64,000 bases of DNA from Geothrix fuzhouensis (GTDB lineage Bacteria; Acidobacteriota; Holophagae; Holophagales; Holophagaceae). Both the position numbers and the translations under genes were made by a program. Below are positions 40,622 to 50,233 of the stretch, piece after piece. Where the stretch lies: assembly GCF_024609325.1 (NCBI RefSeq), contig NZ_JANHMQ010000005.1, positions 1 to 64,000 of the forward strand. The letters are read 5' to 3'. The number at the start of each line of letters is the position of its first letter. Position 1 is the first letter of the stretch. The notes below the pieces were generated by a model, which searched no databases, was not told the DNA's origin, and saw only the letters and a list, made by a program, of their open reading frames with translations.

Positions 40622-41980
40622 TTACCACCAGGCCTCGACCTGGGCGCCGAACGTCATGCCCTGGAGGGCGGTGCCGAACTGGCCTTCGCCGATCAGGTTC
40701 CAGTTGTTGGCGTTCTTGTTCCAGTCCGCGCGGGTCGCGAACAGGCGGATCACCGGGCGGCTCCAGAAGGAGGCCTGGGGGCTCCACTGCAGCGCGATGG
40801 TGTTCTTGAGGAGCTTGCGGGCCTCGTCCTCGTTGTCGAACTTCAGTTTGTCGAAGCCGACTTCATAGGCCACGCTGAAGTGTTTGGTGAAGAAGTAGAC
40901 AGGGCGGACGCCCACAGAGGTCCAGGCGTTGGTCGTGCTCTCCATGGTGCCCTTGCCGTTCTGCTTCCGGTACTGCACCACACCTTGCATCTCGAGGTTG
41001 GACATAGGCTTGATGTAGAAGATGTCCATGACGTGCCACCAGTTGTTCTCGGTCTTCACGTCGGGGTTGTACCAGTTCCAGTAGGTGGAGCCGTTGCCCC
41101 AGGTGGCGTAGACGCGGTTATCGCCGCCGAGGACACCAGCCTGGTTGAGGATCAGGTTGTACTGGGTGCCCTTGTTCTTGTTGCCATCGTTCTCGAAGCC
41201 GGTTTTCGTGCGGGCTTCGTTGTACTGAACGCCGAAGGTCAGCGAGCCGCCTTCCCAAAGCTTGATGTCGGACGCGCGCAGGTCATGGGAGCCCACGACC
41301 GTGTGGCCGCCGCCGCCCACCCACTGACTGTAGGGGTTCACGGTACCCAGGATGGCGCCGTTGTTCCAGTCGCTGCCAAGGTTGCCGGTGTCATGCTGGA
41401 TGTAGGCGTAATGCAGCTTGAGGGCGCCGAAGTCGATGTTCTCGATGCCCACGCCATCGCCGCTGTTGTTCCAGTACCACTGGTCCCGCAGGTGGAGATC
41501 CTGGCGCATGTAGAAGCGGCGGCCAGCCCAGATGGAGGCGTCCTTGAAGGGGCCACTGTTCCCGAAGATGCCGGTGGCCTCGCCCCAGGTCTCACGGAGG
41601 TAGACCATCTGGTTAGGCGTTGCGACCTTGCTGTTATCCACGTTGCCACCCGCGTCGGCCGAGGCGTCGCGCACCTGGTAGAACTGGCGGAAGGTGGGGC
41701 GGAAGTGCAGCTTGAAGGTGGTGTTGCCCTTCTCGTAGGCCTTCACGTCGACGGCCAGCTCGAGGTAGTTGTCGGTCTCGTTGCCGAGGCGGTAGCCGGG
41801 GCCGTTGGTGGGGGCGCCACCCGTGTTGGCCATGAAGAACGACACCTGTTCGCCGCCGTTCGAGGAACGGCCGACGCCGGCGCGCATGTAACCGTGGATT
41901 TCGACCACGTCATCGGCGAGGAGCGGTCCGCAGACCAGCGCCAAGGGCAACGCGGCCTTGATGAGGGAGAGAGACTTCAT
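40622..41980 (-). CDS. lamB: Maltoporin (LamB family)
   Basis: A 452-residue outer-membrane porin with a signal peptide ending at PLLA. IWAGRRFYMRQDLHLRDQWY and WNNSGDGVGIENIDFG correspond to the LamB strand and loop that line the sugar path, and the protein ends in an aromatic C-terminal residue (EAWW) as outer-membrane barrels do. It admits maltodextrins to the periplasm. Downstream of the glucosidase gene and upstream of the amylase and malK. Confidence 0.93.
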   Translation of the reverse strand: MKSLSLIKAALPLALVCGPLLADDVVEIHGYMRAGVGRSSNGGEQVSFFMANTGGAPTNGPGYRLGNETDNYLELAVDVKAYEKGNTTFKLHFRPTFRQFYQVRDASADAGGNVDNSKVATPNQMVYLRETWGEATGIFGNSGPFKDASIWAGRRFYMRQDLHLRDQWYWNNSGDGVGIENIDFGALKLHYAYIQHDTGNLGSDWNNGAILGTVNPYSQWVGGGGHTVVGSHDLRASDIKLWEGGSLTFGVQYNEARTKTGFENDGNKNKGTQYNLILNQAGVLGGDNRVYATWGNGSTYWNWYNPDVKTENNWWHVMDIFYIKPMSNLEMQGVVQYRKQNGKGTMESTTNAWTSVGVRPVYFFTKHFSVAYEVGFDKLKFDNEDEARKLLKNTIALQWSPQASFWSRPVIRLFATRADWNKNANNWNLIGEGQFGTALQGMTFGAQVEAWW

Positions 41981-42058
41981 GGTCTTGCCTCCAGTGAGAG
42001 GAGCCGCGGGGGCGGCTGGGTGGGTGGGTGACTTGCGGAGGGAGGGCCGGCGCCTGGG

Positions 42059-43708
42059 TCAGGCCAGGCGACCGAAAAAACCTCCCCAAGGGGGAAGGTG
42101 GAGGTCCCGGCCCTCGAGATGACAGGCCGCGAGGCCGTGTCCCTGGAGGGGCTGCGCTGGAACCGGGAGCGTGTATGGAACGGGGGTGGGGCTCAGGTTG
42201 AAGACGGCCAGGATCCGCTCGGCCCCCTCCTCACGGCGAAGGGCCAGGATGGGCTCGGCGGTACGCTGGAAACGGAGGGTGCCGCGGCGAAGGGCCTCGG
42301 AGCCCTTGCGCCAGGCGAGGAAGCGCCGGTAGAAGCCCAGCACCGAATCAGGCGCAGGCGCCTGGACCGCCACGGAGCGGCGGAGGTGATCCGGGAACAT
42401 TGGCAGCCAGGGTTCGACAGTCGAGAAGCCGCCCCAGGGTGGCTCGCTGGTCCACGGCATGGGGGTTCGGCAGCCATCCCGTCCCTTGAAGTCAGGCCAG
42501 AAGGCGATGCCGTAGGGATCGATGAGGCGGTCGAATGGCACTTCAGCTTCCGGAAGGCCCAGTTCCTCACCCTGATACACACAGAAACTCCCCCGGAGGG
42601 AGCCCAGCACCGCCAGCAGCAGCTTTGGGAACGCGGGATCGTCCACCCCCTTGCCCCAGCGGGTGACCGCCCGGACGCTGTCGTGGTTGGAGAGCGACCA
42701 GCAGCCCCACCCCCCGCCCGGGCGGACCCGGCGCTCGAACTCCTCCACCACGGACCGGATCCGTGTGGCGCTGAACTCGTCCGTGAAGAGGCTGAAGCCA
42801 TAGGCCATGTGGAGCTTGTCGCCGTCCGCGGTGTATTCAGCCATGGTGGCGAGGGCGCCCTCATCCCCGATCTCGCCGACGCTCATGGCCCCGTACTGGT
42901 CCAGCAGCGTCCGCAGGCGTTTCAGGAAGCCTAGGTTCTCGGGCCGGGTCTTGTCGTAGCGATGGATCTGCCAGCCGTAGGGGTTGCCCTCCTTGACGGA
43001 GGTGAGCTCCACCGACCCGGGCCGGGCCGCCGGATTGTTCCTCAACTTCTGGTCATGGAAGTGGAAGTTGCAGGCGTCGAACCGGAAGCCGTCCACCCCG
43101 CGCTCCATCCAGAAGCGCACTTCCTCCAGCATCTGGGCCTGCACGGGCTCGTGGTGGAAATTCAGATCCGGCTGGGATTCCAGGAAGTTATGGAGGTAGT
43201 ACTGCCGCCGCCGCGGCTCCCAGGTCCAGGCCGAGCCTCCGAAGACGGACTGCCAGTTGTTGGGGGGTGTGCCGTCGGGCTTGGCCTCGGCCCAGACGTA
43301 CCAGTCCGCCTTGGCATTCGTGCGACTGGTGCGGCTCTCCTTGAACCAGGCGTGCTGGTCCGAGGAATGGGACAGCACCTGGTCGATGAGCACCTTCAGA
43401 CCCAGGCGGTGCGCCTCGCCCACCAGCCGGTCGAAATCCGCCAGCGTGCCGAAGGTCGGATCCACGTCGCGGTAGTTCGACACGTCGTAGCCGAAATCCC
43501 TCATGGGCGACGTGAAGAAGGGGGAGATCCAGATGGCGTCCACACCCAAGTCAGCCACATGAGGGAGGTGCGCCGTGATCCCGGGCAGATCGCCGATGCC
43601 ATCCCCATTCGTATCCTGGAAGCTCCGGGGATAGATCTGGTAGATCGCCGCCCCGCGCCACCATTCGGCACCGGAGGTTCGATGATCAACTGCGTCCCGG
43701 ACGGGCAT
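42059..43708 (-). CDS. Alpha-glucosidase / oligo-1,6-glucosidase (GH13)
   Basis: A 549-residue cytoplasmic GH13 enzyme that frees glucose from maltodextrins. It shows IYQIYPRSFQDTNGDGIGDL, DQVLSHSSDQHAWF, the nucleophile in DGFRFDACNF, acid in SVGEIGDE and Asp in LSNHDS. The family is GH13 subfamily 23-like, as in AglA of Proteobacteria. No signal peptide. The first gene of the minus-strand maltodextrin series; the palindrome at 43777-43790 is 69 bases upstream of its ATG. Confidence 0.92.
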   Translation of the reverse strand: MPVRDAVDHRTSGAEWWRGAAIYQIYPRSFQDTNGDGIGDLPGITAHLPHVADLGVDAIWISPFFTSPMRDFGYDVSNYRDVDPTFGTLADFDRLVGEAHRLGLKVLIDQVLSHSSDQHAWFKESRTSRTNAKADWYVWAEAKPDGTPPNNWQSVFGGSAWTWEPRRRQYYLHNFLESQPDLNFHHEPVQAQMLEEVRFWMERGVDGFRFDACNFHFHDQKLRNNPAARPGSVELTSVKEGNPYGWQIHRYDKTRPENLGFLKRLRTLLDQYGAMSVGEIGDEGALATMAEYTADGDKLHMAYGFSLFTDEFSATRIRSVVEEFERRVRPGGGWGCWSLSNHDSVRAVTRWGKGVDDPAFPKLLLAVLGSLRGSFCVYQGEELGLPEAEVPFDRLIDPYGIAFWPDFKGRDGCRTPMPWTSEPPWGGFSTVEPWLPMFPDHLRRSVAVQAPAPDSVLGFYRRFLAWRKGSEALRRGTLRFQRTAEPILALRREEGAERILAVFNLSPTPVPYTLPVPAQPLQGHGLAACHLEGRDLHLPPWGGFFGRLA

Positions 43709-43776
43709 CGTCTAAGTTCCTTTGGGGGGCACGACGGGGTGGTGCGAATGGGCCTGAAAGCGAGTCAAATGAGCTA

Positions 43777-43790
43777 TGTAACCGGTTACA
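43777..43790. promoter_or_regulatory. LacI-type operator O1 (perfect palindrome)
   Basis: TGTAACCGGTTACA is a perfect 14-base palindrome with the central CG typical of LacI-family sites. It lies 69 bases before the alpha-glucosidase start and about 1.5 kb from the LacI-family regulator gene. It can repress or activate according to its place relative to a promoter that I could not fix. Confidence 0.75.
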
Positions 43791-43867
43791 CAATCCTAAA
43801 AGCCAGCAGGTGAGTTCCCATGAGCCCGAAGGTGGAGATAGGAAGGCAGAGGAGGTGGATGCTTGAA

Positions 43868-43881
43868 TGTAAACGGTTACA
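43868..43881. promoter_or_regulatory. LacI-type operator O2
   Basis: TGTAAACGGTTACA, one base from the palindrome at O1, with a centre-to-centre distance of 91 bases. Two sites at this distance could support looping. The 442-base gap 43709-44150 holds no gene; a TTGACA on the minus strand (43924-43919) lacks a good -10 partner. Confidence 0.65.
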
Positions 43882-44150
43882 AAGAGGTCGCAGGTATGGT
43901 TGACCGACGTCACGGGTCTGTCAAGAAAGTTGTTTAGGAGGTGGGAACCTTTTCATGCGTCGCAATAAATCGGGTGTTTGAGCCCATTCCGGTGGCTTCG
44001 GGCTCGGGGATCGGCGCCCGCTCTCGGAGTGACGTCCCCCGATTCAGTGGACGACTGCCCTGGGAAGGGAGACCATCTGTATCCTGCTGGTTTCTCATGA
44101 AGGAATAACCGATCATGGGGCACCATTCGGTGGATTGAGGTGATGTTTCA

Positions 44151-45185
44151 GTGAATGCAACCGTTAACAATCTCATCCTGGTCGCGGATGTCGGTGGTAC
44201 CAACCTCAACCTGGCCCTGCTGGTGCCCCAGGGCGGGGGCTACCGCGTTCATCGCAAGGACCGCTTCAGCACCCAGGGCGAGCCGTCTTTTCTTGCGCCC
44301 ATCCAGCGATTCCTGGCGGCCGAGCCAGGCCACCGGCCGGTGCGGGCCTGTCTGGCCGGGGCTGGGCCGGTGGTCGATCACCGGATCCACCTCACCAACG
44401 CCCCCTGGGACATGGATGGACCCGAATTGGAACGGGAACTGGGCATCCCCGTGCGCCTGATCAACGACTTCACGGCCCTTTCCTGCGGCGTGCTCGGGTT
44501 GGACCTCACAGACGCCGGCCAGGTCACCCCCCTGCCTCACGGCGACGGCAGCCTGCCCGCGGTGGATCCTCGGGGCGTGATCTTGGTGGTGGGCGCCGGC
44601 ACGGGTCTCGGCGTGGGTTTCCTCGTGCGCACCCCCCAGGGCCCACGGGCGTACCCCAGCGAGGGTGGGCACATCGGCCTGCCGGTGTTTGACGACGATT
44701 CGCTGGCGTTCTGGAGACACTTGGCCACGGGGCTGCCCGGCCCGCCAGGTGCCGAGTTGGCTGTCTCCGGGCAGGGGCTGGCGCGCATCTTCCAATTCCT
44801 CCTGGACTCCGGCCGGGCTTCCGGTACGGCGGACACCACCGCCATCCTGGACCTTCCCGCCGTGGACCAGCCGGCCGCCATCTCCGCCCGGGCCACTGCG
44901 GATCCGGTCTGCCGGCGCGCCATGGCGATGTTCGTGGACCTCTACGCACGAGTGTGTGCCGAACTCTGCGCCGTCTTCCTGCCCACGGGCGGGTTGTTCC
45001 TCGCCGGTGGCATCCCCGCCAAGAATGGGGCGCATCTCCTCAGCGGTGGCCGCTTCATGGCCCGCTTCGAACAGAACTACCGCACCCACCTAGACCATCT
45101 CTGCCGCGAGACCCCGGTGTTTCTGGTCCGGGACTACGATCTGAGCCTCTTCGGCGCGGCCCAGGCGCTCTCCTGCTTGGACTGA
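44151..45185 (+). CDS. glk: Glucokinase
   Basis: A 344-residue kinase of the bacterial Glk family. LVADVGGTNLNLALL is the phosphate-1 site, LINDFTALSCG the catalytic Asp region, VVGAGTGLGVGFL the phosphate-2 site, and SEGGHIGLP the sugar site. It converts free glucose from the glucosidase into glucose-6-phosphate for Zwf. GTG start at 44151; the ATG six bases later is out of frame. Divergent from the glucosidase gene and followed by the LacI-family regulator. Confidence 0.93.
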   Translation: MNATVNNLILVADVGGTNLNLALLVPQGGGYRVHRKDRFSTQGEPSFLAPIQRFLAAEPGHRPVRACLAGAGPVVDHRIHLTNAPWDMDGPELERELGIPVRLINDFTALSCGVLGLDLTDAGQVTPLPHGDGSLPAVDPRGVILVVGAGTGLGVGFLVRTPQGPRAYPSEGGHIGLPVFDDDSLAFWRHLATGLPGPPGAELAVSGQGLARIFQFLLDSGRASGTADTTAILDLPAVDQPAAISARATADPVCRRAMAMFVDLYARVCAELCAVFLPTGGLFLAGGIPAKNGAHLLSGGRFMARFEQNYRTHLDHLCRETPVFLVRDYDLSLFGAAQALSCLD

Positions 45186-45277
45186 GCCGGCCGACCGCGC
45201 ATTGACGCCCTGGAAACCGAACGGTATTCATGGATGAACGCATTCCCCACCTTCGCGCCCCTTTCCCGGCGGCCCCC

Positions 45278-46246
45278 ATGAAGATCACCATCGGCGAGAT
45301 CGCCCAGCAGGCTGGTGTCTCCACAGGCACGGTGAGCCGCGTCATCAACGGCAAGCCCACGGTGGCCGCCGAAACGCGGGCCACGGTCCTCGCCGTGATG
45401 AAGAAGCTCGGCTATGAGCCCGATCCCGTGGCGCGGGAGCTGTCTCGGCGCACCAAGCACACCCTCGGCATCTGGGTGGGCGCGGGCGAGAACCGGCTAT
45501 CACCCTACTTCAACGTCATCTGGCGGGCCCTGCTGCGCGAGATGCAGCTCCACGCCACGCAGTTCGTGGAACTTCCGGTGGACATCACCTCCGTGCGACG
45601 GCGCCTGGACGCGGTGCTGATGTTTCATTGCGCCGACATCGATCAGCGCCTGGCCACCCTGTGGCGGCGCGGCGTGCCCGGCGCGCTCATCGGCCACCAT
45701 CCCGGCGTATCCTGTGTGGCCCCCGACGACATCGGCGGCGGCCGACTCGCCGCGGCCCGGCTCCTGGCCCTGGGGCACCGGGACATGCTGCACCTCACCG
45801 TGGCCGATGAACACCAGTGGGCGGTGGATCGTGCGGCCGGCTTCACCGCTGCCCTCGCCGAGAGCGGGGGAGCTTCCCTGGTTCCGGTCATCTTGCGGGG
45901 CAGTGGCTCGGTACTCGGCGGCTACCGGCTCATGCGCGATGCCTGGCAGCAGGGCCACCGGCCCACGGGAATCTTCTGCGCCACCGACGAAATGGCCGTG
46001 GGGGCCCTGGGCGCCCTGGCCGATCTGGGAGTTTCCGTGCCTGATCAGGTCTCCGTGCTGGGTTTCGACGGCCTCGTGGATCTCTACCCCGGCCTGGCCT
46101 CCGTGGCCCAGGACATCCCCGCCATCGCCCACGAGGCCGTCACCCTCGCCCTTGGCGCCATCGAACGCGATGCCATCCGGCATATCGTCGTCCCTGTGAA
46201 GATCGTCGAGGGGGCCACGCTGGGGCCGGCCCCGAAAAAAGCCTGA
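45278..46246 (+). CDS. LacI-family transcriptional regulator of the maltodextrin cluster
   Basis: A 322-residue regulator. Its N-terminal helix-turn-helix and hinge are KITIGEIAQQAGVSTGTVSR through KKLGYEPDPVARELSR; a periplasmic-binding-protein-like effector domain covers about 65-320 (IFCATDEMAVGALGALADLG, VLGFDGL). The start at 45278 begins the family N-terminus; 16 upstream codons look untranslated. The neighbouring palindromes O1 and O2 are the expected site type. Effector probably maltose, glucose or a phosphate ester, not determined here. Confidence 0.88.
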   Translation: MKITIGEIAQQAGVSTGTVSRVINGKPTVAAETRATVLAVMKKLGYEPDPVARELSRRTKHTLGIWVGAGENRLSPYFNVIWRALLREMQLHATQFVELPVDITSVRRRLDAVLMFHCADIDQRLATLWRRGVPGALIGHHPGVSCVAPDDIGGGRLAAARLLALGHRDMLHLTVADEHQWAVDRAAGFTAALAESGGASLVPVILRGSGSVLGGYRLMRDAWQQGHRPTGIFCATDEMAVGALGALADLGVSVPDQVSVLGFDGLVDLYPGLASVAQDIPAIAHEAVTLALGAIERDAIRHIVVPVKIVEGATLGPAPKKA

Positions 46247-46367
46247 CTCGGGGCGATCCCCGTCCCCCTCAGGCCCACTGGAAGCGATCGTGACTAAACG
46301 TAGCCGCTGCAGTACCGTGAACATGACATCCAGGCCCGCCCTGGTTCTTTCTCCCCCGGGAGCCGCC

Positions 46368-47270
46368 ATGAACGTTTCCAGCCGTTGGATCCCCTTGTTC
46401 CTGCTCGGGAGCGCCCTGCTGGCCCAGGCTCCCCCACCCCCGCCGCCGCCTGCCCCTCCGGCGCCGCCCGCGCCCATGATTGGGGTGGATGTCCCTTCCG
46501 GATCCCGGACGGAGCAGCGGACGGAGAAGTTGACCTACGGCTCGAAGCTCTGGGTGAAGAACCGCAATGGCGGCATCCGGGTGACCGGCTGGGACAAGGA
46601 GGAGGTCGCCCTCACCGCCCAGATCCGCGACAGCGAGAAGCGCCGGGTGGAGTTGGTGCTCCAGCGGAAGGGATCGGACCTGGACATCGAGGCGATGTTC
46701 CAGCAGCCCTCCTGGAGCTTCGGCCTCTACATTAGCCCCCGTTGCGAGATGACCCTCCAGGTGCCCCGCCGGGTCCTGGGCTATTTCCGCACCACCAACG
46801 GCACTGTGGCCGTGGACCATCTTGAGGGCTACGCCCGATGCGAGGCCACCAACGGCGCCATTCTGGTTTCCGACGTGCGCGGGGAAGTCCAGGTGGACAC
46901 CACCAATGGCCCCATCGAGGCCCGGAACCTGGCGGCGCGGATCAAAGGGGGCACCACCAACGGGCGCATCGTCCTTGAGGACGTGGCCGGCGGCATCCGC
47001 CTGGAGACCACCAACGGTAGCGTCCGCGCCCGGAACCTGGACGGCTGGGGGGAGGGCATCTACCTAGAATCCACCAATGGCAGCATCGAGGTGGACCTCG
47101 GCAAGGCCTCTGGCGTGCTGTTGGCCGAGAACAGCAACGGGTCCATGGACATCAAAGTCCCCGGCGCCCAGGTCATCGAGATCACCAAGCACAGCGCCCA
47201 CGTGAAGGTGCCCGGCCGGACCCAGTCCATCCGCCTCGAAACCACCAACGGCAGCATCCGGGTCAAGTAG
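46368..47270 (+). CDS. Secreted DUF4097-family beta-repeat protein, second copy
   Basis: A 300-residue exported protein with signal MNVSSRWIPLFLLGSALLAQ, a Pro-rich linker (PPPPPPPAPPAPPAP) and repeats centred on T-T-N-G or S-T-N-G followed by x-I/V (NGTVAV, NGAILV, NGPIEA, NGRIVL, NGSVRA, NGSIEV, NGSIRVK). It is a paralogue of the gene at 4428-5240, with the same CEMTL/CQMTL-x-VPR block in the middle. GGGAG precedes the ATG. Function unknown. It may share a transcript with the two M16-family genes, 29 bases downstream. Confidence 0.8.
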   Translation: MNVSSRWIPLFLLGSALLAQAPPPPPPPAPPAPPAPMIGVDVPSGSRTEQRTEKLTYGSKLWVKNRNGGIRVTGWDKEEVALTAQIRDSEKRRVELVLQRKGSDLDIEAMFQQPSWSFGLYISPRCEMTLQVPRRVLGYFRTTNGTVAVDHLEGYARCEATNGAILVSDVRGEVQVDTTNGPIEARNLAARIKGGTTNGRIVLEDVAGGIRLETTNGSVRARNLDGWGEGIYLESTNGSIEVDLGKASGVLLAENSNGSMDIKVPGAQVIEITKHSAHVKVPGRTQSIRLETTNGSIRVK

Positions 47271-47299
47271 TACCCGGGACCAGTAGTACCCTTGGGGCC

Positions 47300-48961
47300 A
47301 TGCGACGCCTGGCCCTGCTCCTCCTCGCCGCCCTGGGCCTGAACGCCCAGGCGCTCCACCTCGACGAGGTGCAGGAGCGGCGGCTGGCCAATGGCGTTCG
47401 ACTGCTGGTGGTGGAACGGCGGGGCCTCAACGCGTTTCACGCAGCCCTGGTCTTCCGCGGCGGGCGGGCGGAAGAACCCCCGGCCCTGGCCGGCGCCACC
47501 GACCTGCTGGCTCGTACCCTCTACGGTGCCACTTGGCCCGAGGACCTGGAGGCCTCGAAAGGGGCTGGCTCCCTGGACGCCCTGCTCAAGGAGGAGGAGG
47601 GCCTGCTCGAATCTCTGCGCCTGGAACGGCTCCGCCAACGAAAGGACCCGGCCGCCGCCAGCCAGGCCTCGGCCCTGGGGGCCAGTCTTTGGACTCTGCA
47701 CGAGGCCGTGCGCGCCCGGTTCTCTAGCTCACCACTCATGGATGTGTATGCCGCCCGGGGCGGACGGCAGACCGCCGTTGCCAGCGCGGACGCTCTGCTG
47801 GTCCAGACCGAGCTGCCCATGGCCGCCTTCGAATTCTGGTGCCACACCGAGGCCCAGCGGCTGGCCATCCTTCAGCTCAGCCGGTTCTCGGAAGCCCGAG
47901 CCGCCTTGGCGGCGGAACTGCGCGGCCAGGGTTCCCAGGGACTGGCGCTGCTCCAGGGTGCTGCCTTGCCCGGCCACCCCTACGGCCGGGATCTGGCCGA
48001 TCACCTCCCCGCCCTGGAGGCCATGCGGCGCTCAGAGCTGCAGACTTGGGCCCGCCGCGCCTGCGGGCCGGACCGGCTCACCGTGGTGCTGATCGGTGGC
48101 CTGGCGATGGAGGCGGTCCTGCCGCTGGTGGAGCGCAGCTTCGGCGCCCTGCCCACCGTGCAGGAGGCCGAGGATCCGCTCCTGCCCGAGATTCCGGCCG
48201 ACCTGGGGGATCGGCACATCCAAGCCTCTCTCGGCGGCGCGCCCGGATTGTTGGTGGGCTGGCGCATTCCTCCCCGTCCCGACCGTGAGCACCTGGCCTT
48301 GCGCCTGGCGGCCTGCCTGTTGGGTGGAGGTCCCTCCGGGCGGCTGACCCAGCGGCTCGTACACCAGAAGGCCTTGGCCCAATCCGTGGAGGTCCGGATG
48401 GACCTGCCTGGGGGACGCCTGCCGGGCCTGCTCGTGATCAGCCTGGTTCCCACCGAAGGGCACAGCCTCGCCGAACTCGAAGGCGCCCTCCATACCGAGA
48501 TCCTGCGGCTCCAGCAGGAACCCATTCCCGCGGAGGAGTGGCAGCGGGCTCTGACCCAGATCGACGTGGACCAGCTCCGCGTCCAGGACGAACCCGCAGC
48601 CCTGGCCCGGGCCCTGTGCCTCGCCTGGGTCGAAGCCGGCGATTGGCGGCAGGCAGAACAGGAGCTCCAGCGCCTGCGGAATGTCGGACCCGAGGCCGTC
48701 CAGGCCGCAGCGCGGACCTGGCTGAATCCCAGCCACCGGACCACGCTCTGGCTGCAGGCCGGAACGGACGCAGGCCAAGACCCCCTGGAGGCAGAGACGG
48801 CGCGGGTATTGAAGGCCCTGGCGGCCACCCGCATCGAGGACCTGGCCCAACGGGAGCACATGGTTGCGGAAGGGCTCCGCCAGCTCCGCATGCTCAGCAT
48901 GGAAGAGCGGCGCCGCACCCTCAAGCTGCTGGAAGCCCAACTCTCCCCGGAGAAGCGATGA
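47300..48961 (+). CDS. M16-family protein without zinc-binding motif (first of pair)
   Basis: A 553-residue exported protein of the insulinase/processing-peptidase (M16) fold with signal MRRLALLLLAALGLNAQA. The RLANGVRLLVVERRG and FRGGRAEEPP openings are typical, but the place of the HxxEH zinc site reads GATDLLARTLYGAT, so both His and the Glu are missing. A Glu/Leu/Arg-rich helical insert (about 80-125) follows. The second M16 half is present (LGGAPGLLVGWRIPPRP). Expected to be catalytically dead unless it pairs with an active partner. Overlaps the next gene by ATGA. Confidence 0.8.
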   Translation: MRRLALLLLAALGLNAQALHLDEVQERRLANGVRLLVVERRGLNAFHAALVFRGGRAEEPPALAGATDLLARTLYGATWPEDLEASKGAGSLDALLKEEEGLLESLRLERLRQRKDPAAASQASALGASLWTLHEAVRARFSSSPLMDVYAARGGRQTAVASADALLVQTELPMAAFEFWCHTEAQRLAILQLSRFSEARAALAAELRGQGSQGLALLQGAALPGHPYGRDLADHLPALEAMRRSELQTWARRACGPDRLTVVLIGGLAMEAVLPLVERSFGALPTVQEAEDPLLPEIPADLGDRHIQASLGGAPGLLVGWRIPPRPDREHLALRLAACLLGGGPSGRLTQRLVHQKALAQSVEVRMDLPGGRLPGLLVISLVPTEGHSLAELEGALHTEILRLQQEPIPAEEWQRALTQIDVDQLRVQDEPAALARALCLAWVEAGDWRQAEQELQRLRNVGPEAVQAAARTWLNPSHRTTLWLQAGTDAGQDPLEAETARVLKALAATRIEDLAQREHMVAEGLRQLRMLSMEERRRTLKLLEAQLSPEKR

Positions 48962-50205
48962 GATCCTTGGCGACCCTCGCGGCCTTCATCCTGACGGTCC
49001 AGGGCCAGGCCCTGCCCTCGATCCGACCCCAGATGTTCACCCTGCCCAATGGCTTGCGCGTGGTGCTGCTGGAGGATCATGAGCGCCCCCTGGTCCGGGC
49101 CCGCCTGCATCTGACCCTGGACAGCGAGGCCGCCACCCGCCCTGGGCTCGCCCCTCTGGCCCTGCGCGTACTCAGGCATTCGGATGCAGCCGCCTTCCGG
49201 ATGGAAGACTTCGAGCAACTTCTGGCGGGAGCGGGCATCGAGCTGACCTCGGCCCTCCGATCGGATGGGCTCTCCTGGAGCCTGCTGGCCCGCAGCCGCG
49301 ACCAGGATCTGGCCCTGGGCCTGCTCGCGGACCGGGCCTTCCGCTCGATCGTGGATCCCGCCACGCTGGAGGCCGAGCGCCTCGCCTGCTGGCGGGAGAC
49401 GGAGCGTCTGGACGCTTCGCCTCGAGCGAAGCTGCGCTCGCTCCTGGAACCTGACTGGACCCTCCAGGCACCCACCCTCGCGCGCCTGACCGCCATCACG
49501 TACGAGGATCTGCTCGCGTTCTACGCCCGCACCCTGCGGCCCGACCGCGCGGTGCTGGTCCTCCAGGGCGACCTCGGGCAGGAACAGGCCAAGCGCCTTG
49601 TGGTGCTGAGCTTCGGAACCTGGACCGTCCAGCCGCCACCTCCCGTTCCGGGGGCCCCGACGTCGGTACCAGCTCCTGCTCCCACACCAGCCTCCTCACC
49701 TGCCGCCCCCTCGCCAGAGGCCCAGCGAATCCAAGTGGCCCTAGCCGGGGCTGGCCTGCGAGCGATGGCGGTGGCGGCGGAGCCCGAAGATCTGGGGGTG
49801 GAGGCTGGAGCCTTGCTGGCGCTGCTCCTTCCCGGGAATCCGGTGTTGTTCCCCGCGCAGGTCACGCTGGAGGGCCAGGATCTGGTCGCTATCCTGGACG
49901 CGGAACCCCTGGGGTCCCCATCCGCCGTCGAGACTTCCCTGCGGGAGCGCCTCCAGACGCTCAGACAGCGCGGCTTCACAGAACAGGACCTGGACCGGGC
50001 CCGGGCCGCCTGGCTCGCAGGCCGGGCCCTCACGAGTCTCCATCCCGGATCCATGGTAGACGAGGCCCTGGCCGAGGCCCGGGGGCGGGCGGTCACCCCG
50101 GAAGGCATGGCGGCCGTCACCCTGGGCCACCTGAACGAGGCCCTTCGCCGTTGGCTGGATCCCGCCCGCTTGCATACCGGTGTGGTGGGCGGATCGAACC
50201 GCTGA
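48958..50205 (+). CDS. M16-family protein without zinc-binding motif (second of pair)
   Basis: A 415-residue exported M16-like protein: signal MRSLATLAAFILTVQGQA, then MFTLPNGLRVVLLEDHERPL, as in the non-catalytic partners of two-subunit M16B peptidases. Where HxxEH would be, the sequence is GLAPLALRVLRHSDA. The C-terminal half is joined by a Pro/Ala-rich linker (about 225-255). The start at 48958 overlaps the upstream stop, implying coupled translation of the pair. A protease, chaperone-like or assembly role cannot be told apart. Confidence 0.78.
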   Translation: MRSLATLAAFILTVQGQALPSIRPQMFTLPNGLRVVLLEDHERPLVRARLHLTLDSEAATRPGLAPLALRVLRHSDAAAFRMEDFEQLLAGAGIELTSALRSDGLSWSLLARSRDQDLALGLLADRAFRSIVDPATLEAERLACWRETERLDASPRAKLRSLLEPDWTLQAPTLARLTAITYEDLLAFYARTLRPDRAVLVLQGDLGQEQAKRLVVLSFGTWTVQPPPPVPGAPTSVPAPAPTPASSPAAPSPEAQRIQVALAGAGLRAMAVAAEPEDLGVEAGALLALLLPGNPVLFPAQVTLEGQDLVAILDAEPLGSPSAVETSLRERLQTLRQRGFTEQDLDRARAAWLAGRALTSLHPGSMVDEALAEARGRAVTPEGMAAVTLGHLNEALRRWLDPARLHTGVVGGSNR

Positions 50206-50233
50206 AATCCCCAGTCCCCCGGAGCCGACCAGG

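Noticed and set aside
44156-44169. TGCAACCGTTAACA at the glk start as a third LacI-type operator
   Set aside because: Three mismatches to the palindrome and no symmetry; too weak to claim.
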